Part shown: piece after piece, positions 63,300 to 64,000 of the stretch | Layout of the letters: each line of letters starts with the position of its first letter | How positions within the stretch are numbered: the stretch's first letter is position 1 | Origin: Symsagittifera roscoffensis | Lineage: Eukaryota > Xenacoelomorpha > Acoela > Convolutidae | Reading direction: 5' to 3' | DNA length: 64,000 nucleotides | Assembly: GCF_963678635.1 (NCBI RefSeq) | Contig: NC_087071.1 | Location: forward strand, 17,051,613-17,115,612 | Notes under the pieces: generated by a model | What the model saw: only the letters and a program-made list of their open reading frames with translations | Databases searched by the model: none | What the model was told of the DNA's origin: nothing | Position numbers and translations under genes: made by a program

Positions 63300-63428
63300 G
63301 TTGCGATCGGAAGGCGGACTGAAGAAGTTGTTAGTGAACAAGAGCGGAAGTGGACTTCATTCATTCATGTATGTGAACAAGTAATGGCCGAATCACAAGC
63401 TGTTCACGTCGCCATGGATTGCTATTAG
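63300..63428 (+). CDS. BRAT1: BRAT1-like host gene, exon 6 (C-terminus)
   Basis: The exon follows a strong polypyrimidine tract and CAG. It reads 42 codons in the phase set by exon 5 and ends with Met-Asp-Cys-Tyr and TAG. As I recall, the extreme C-terminus of BRAT1 reaches into the INTS11 active site and uses terminal Cys/Tyr groups at the zinc centre. A Cys-Tyr end here fits that role and is the best single argument for orthology. The exon is amphipathic before the tail (TSFIHVCEQVMAE). Confidence 0.6.
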   Translation, partial: VAIGRRTEEVVSEQERKWTSFIHVCEQVMAESQAVHVAMDCY

Positions 63429-64000
63429 AGTTTCGATTCGATAATTTGTCTGTCAGTCGTACTAAAATATGATTCTCTTCAGATAGTTGCGCTGTGATTG
63501 GTTTCCATATAGAAATTAATTCAGGGTCATTTTTGTTGTGTTATGAGTTGCATATTGATTGCAGTCTGAAAATATGCGAGAATTGCTGCTTAATAATGAA
63601 TATGAAAAATACAGTTTCATTGGATTTTGCTTTTGAACGTTGAAGTAAGCGGGATGATAGATTCATAGTGCTAAGCAAGTAACAAAATAAGGGTTTCTCG
63701 AAAATCAGTCTATAGTTGTTTAAGTGTTTCTTGACGGAATTTAGTTTCATACAGGTCCGCAATTTTCCCTATTCTTTGGAATGTTGCTCGAATCGAAACA
63801 AGACCATGTATATTTTGATGAATAAATAGGGTGAGTTTAATCGTATTTAAGGATTGCGTTTCTTTTTCAACGATCTTGCTTGTAAGTCAGCTACTATAAT
63901 TTTTGTAGTAAAGTCAGCTTCTAGAATTTTTGTAGTATAGTCAGCTACTAGATGTTTTTCTTACAGTTGGCTCATTTCAAGTCAAGTATCTTGTCCCGAA
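63429..64000 (+). other. 3' untranslated region and downstream flank
   Basis: AATAAA at 63821-63826 is a plausible polyadenylation signal for the host gene. Nothing else is coding. Confidence 0.5.
63885..63960. repeat. 27-bp tandem repeat, nearly three copies
   Basis: Units start AGTCAGCT at 63885, 63912 and 63939. Each contains CTAC/CTTC and GTAGTA arms that can pair. Confidence 0.65.

Noticed and set aside
1-64000. CRISPR arrays, rRNA genes or bacterial operons
   Set aside because: No regularly spaced identical repeats with unique spacers, no rRNA-like blocks, and gene structure is eukaryotic throughout.

Overview
The window is from an invertebrate metazoan genome. It has a spliced host gene with introns from a few hundred bases to about 22 kb, and most of the rest is transposable elements. 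I cannot name the species. There are no prokaryotic operons and no rRNA genes.

Layout. Positions 1-4378 and about 22067-22330 are the two halves of a minus-strand non-LTR retrotransposon (LINE) with three reading units: an SGNH-type esterase, a PHD-finger ORF1 and an endonuclease/reverse-transcriptase ORF2. A young 17.7 kb Ty3/Gypsy element on the plus strand (4379-22066, LTRs identical by eye) splits the esterase frame. This Gypsy element has a 3 kb leader rich in repeats and hairpins, a 2274-aa Gag-PR-RT-RH frame, and an in-frame amber codon. After that come an integrase whose C-terminus looks like a TARG1/OARD1-type macro domain, and a 3' region encoding an SGNH/GDSL hydrolase. An old, decayed relative lies next to it at about 22.3-25.2 kb.

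From 26.1 to 63.4 kb runs a host gene on the plus strand. Six exons join in phase to a 594-codon reading frame whose start resembles BRAT1 (HEAT-repeat partner of INTS9/INTS11) and which ends in Asp-Cys-Tyr. Intron 1 holds a 3349-bp tandem duplication (about 99.9% identical) carrying a broken LINE reverse transcriptase, plus further local duplications. Intron 3 holds an 18.9 kb retrovirus-like LTR element (40076-58988) with 408-bp LTRs differing at one base and a 4-bp target duplication (ATTT). Intron 5 holds a 268-bp hAT-type MITE with a perfect 8-bp target duplication.

The 18.9 kb element is the strongest candidate for an undescribed system. Its order is LTR, primer site, leader with twin hairpins, a small basic protein, a 608-aa protein of unknown function, a 2165-aa Gag-Pol, two overlapping tiny membrane proteins, a 377-codon frame with no ATG, an 895-aa Env-like glycoprotein, a 558-aa protein of unknown function, a 79-nt intron in the 3' untranslated region, and LTR. 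It is much longer than ordinary LTR elements, strikingly A-rich and G-poor on the coding strand, and apparently intact and recent.
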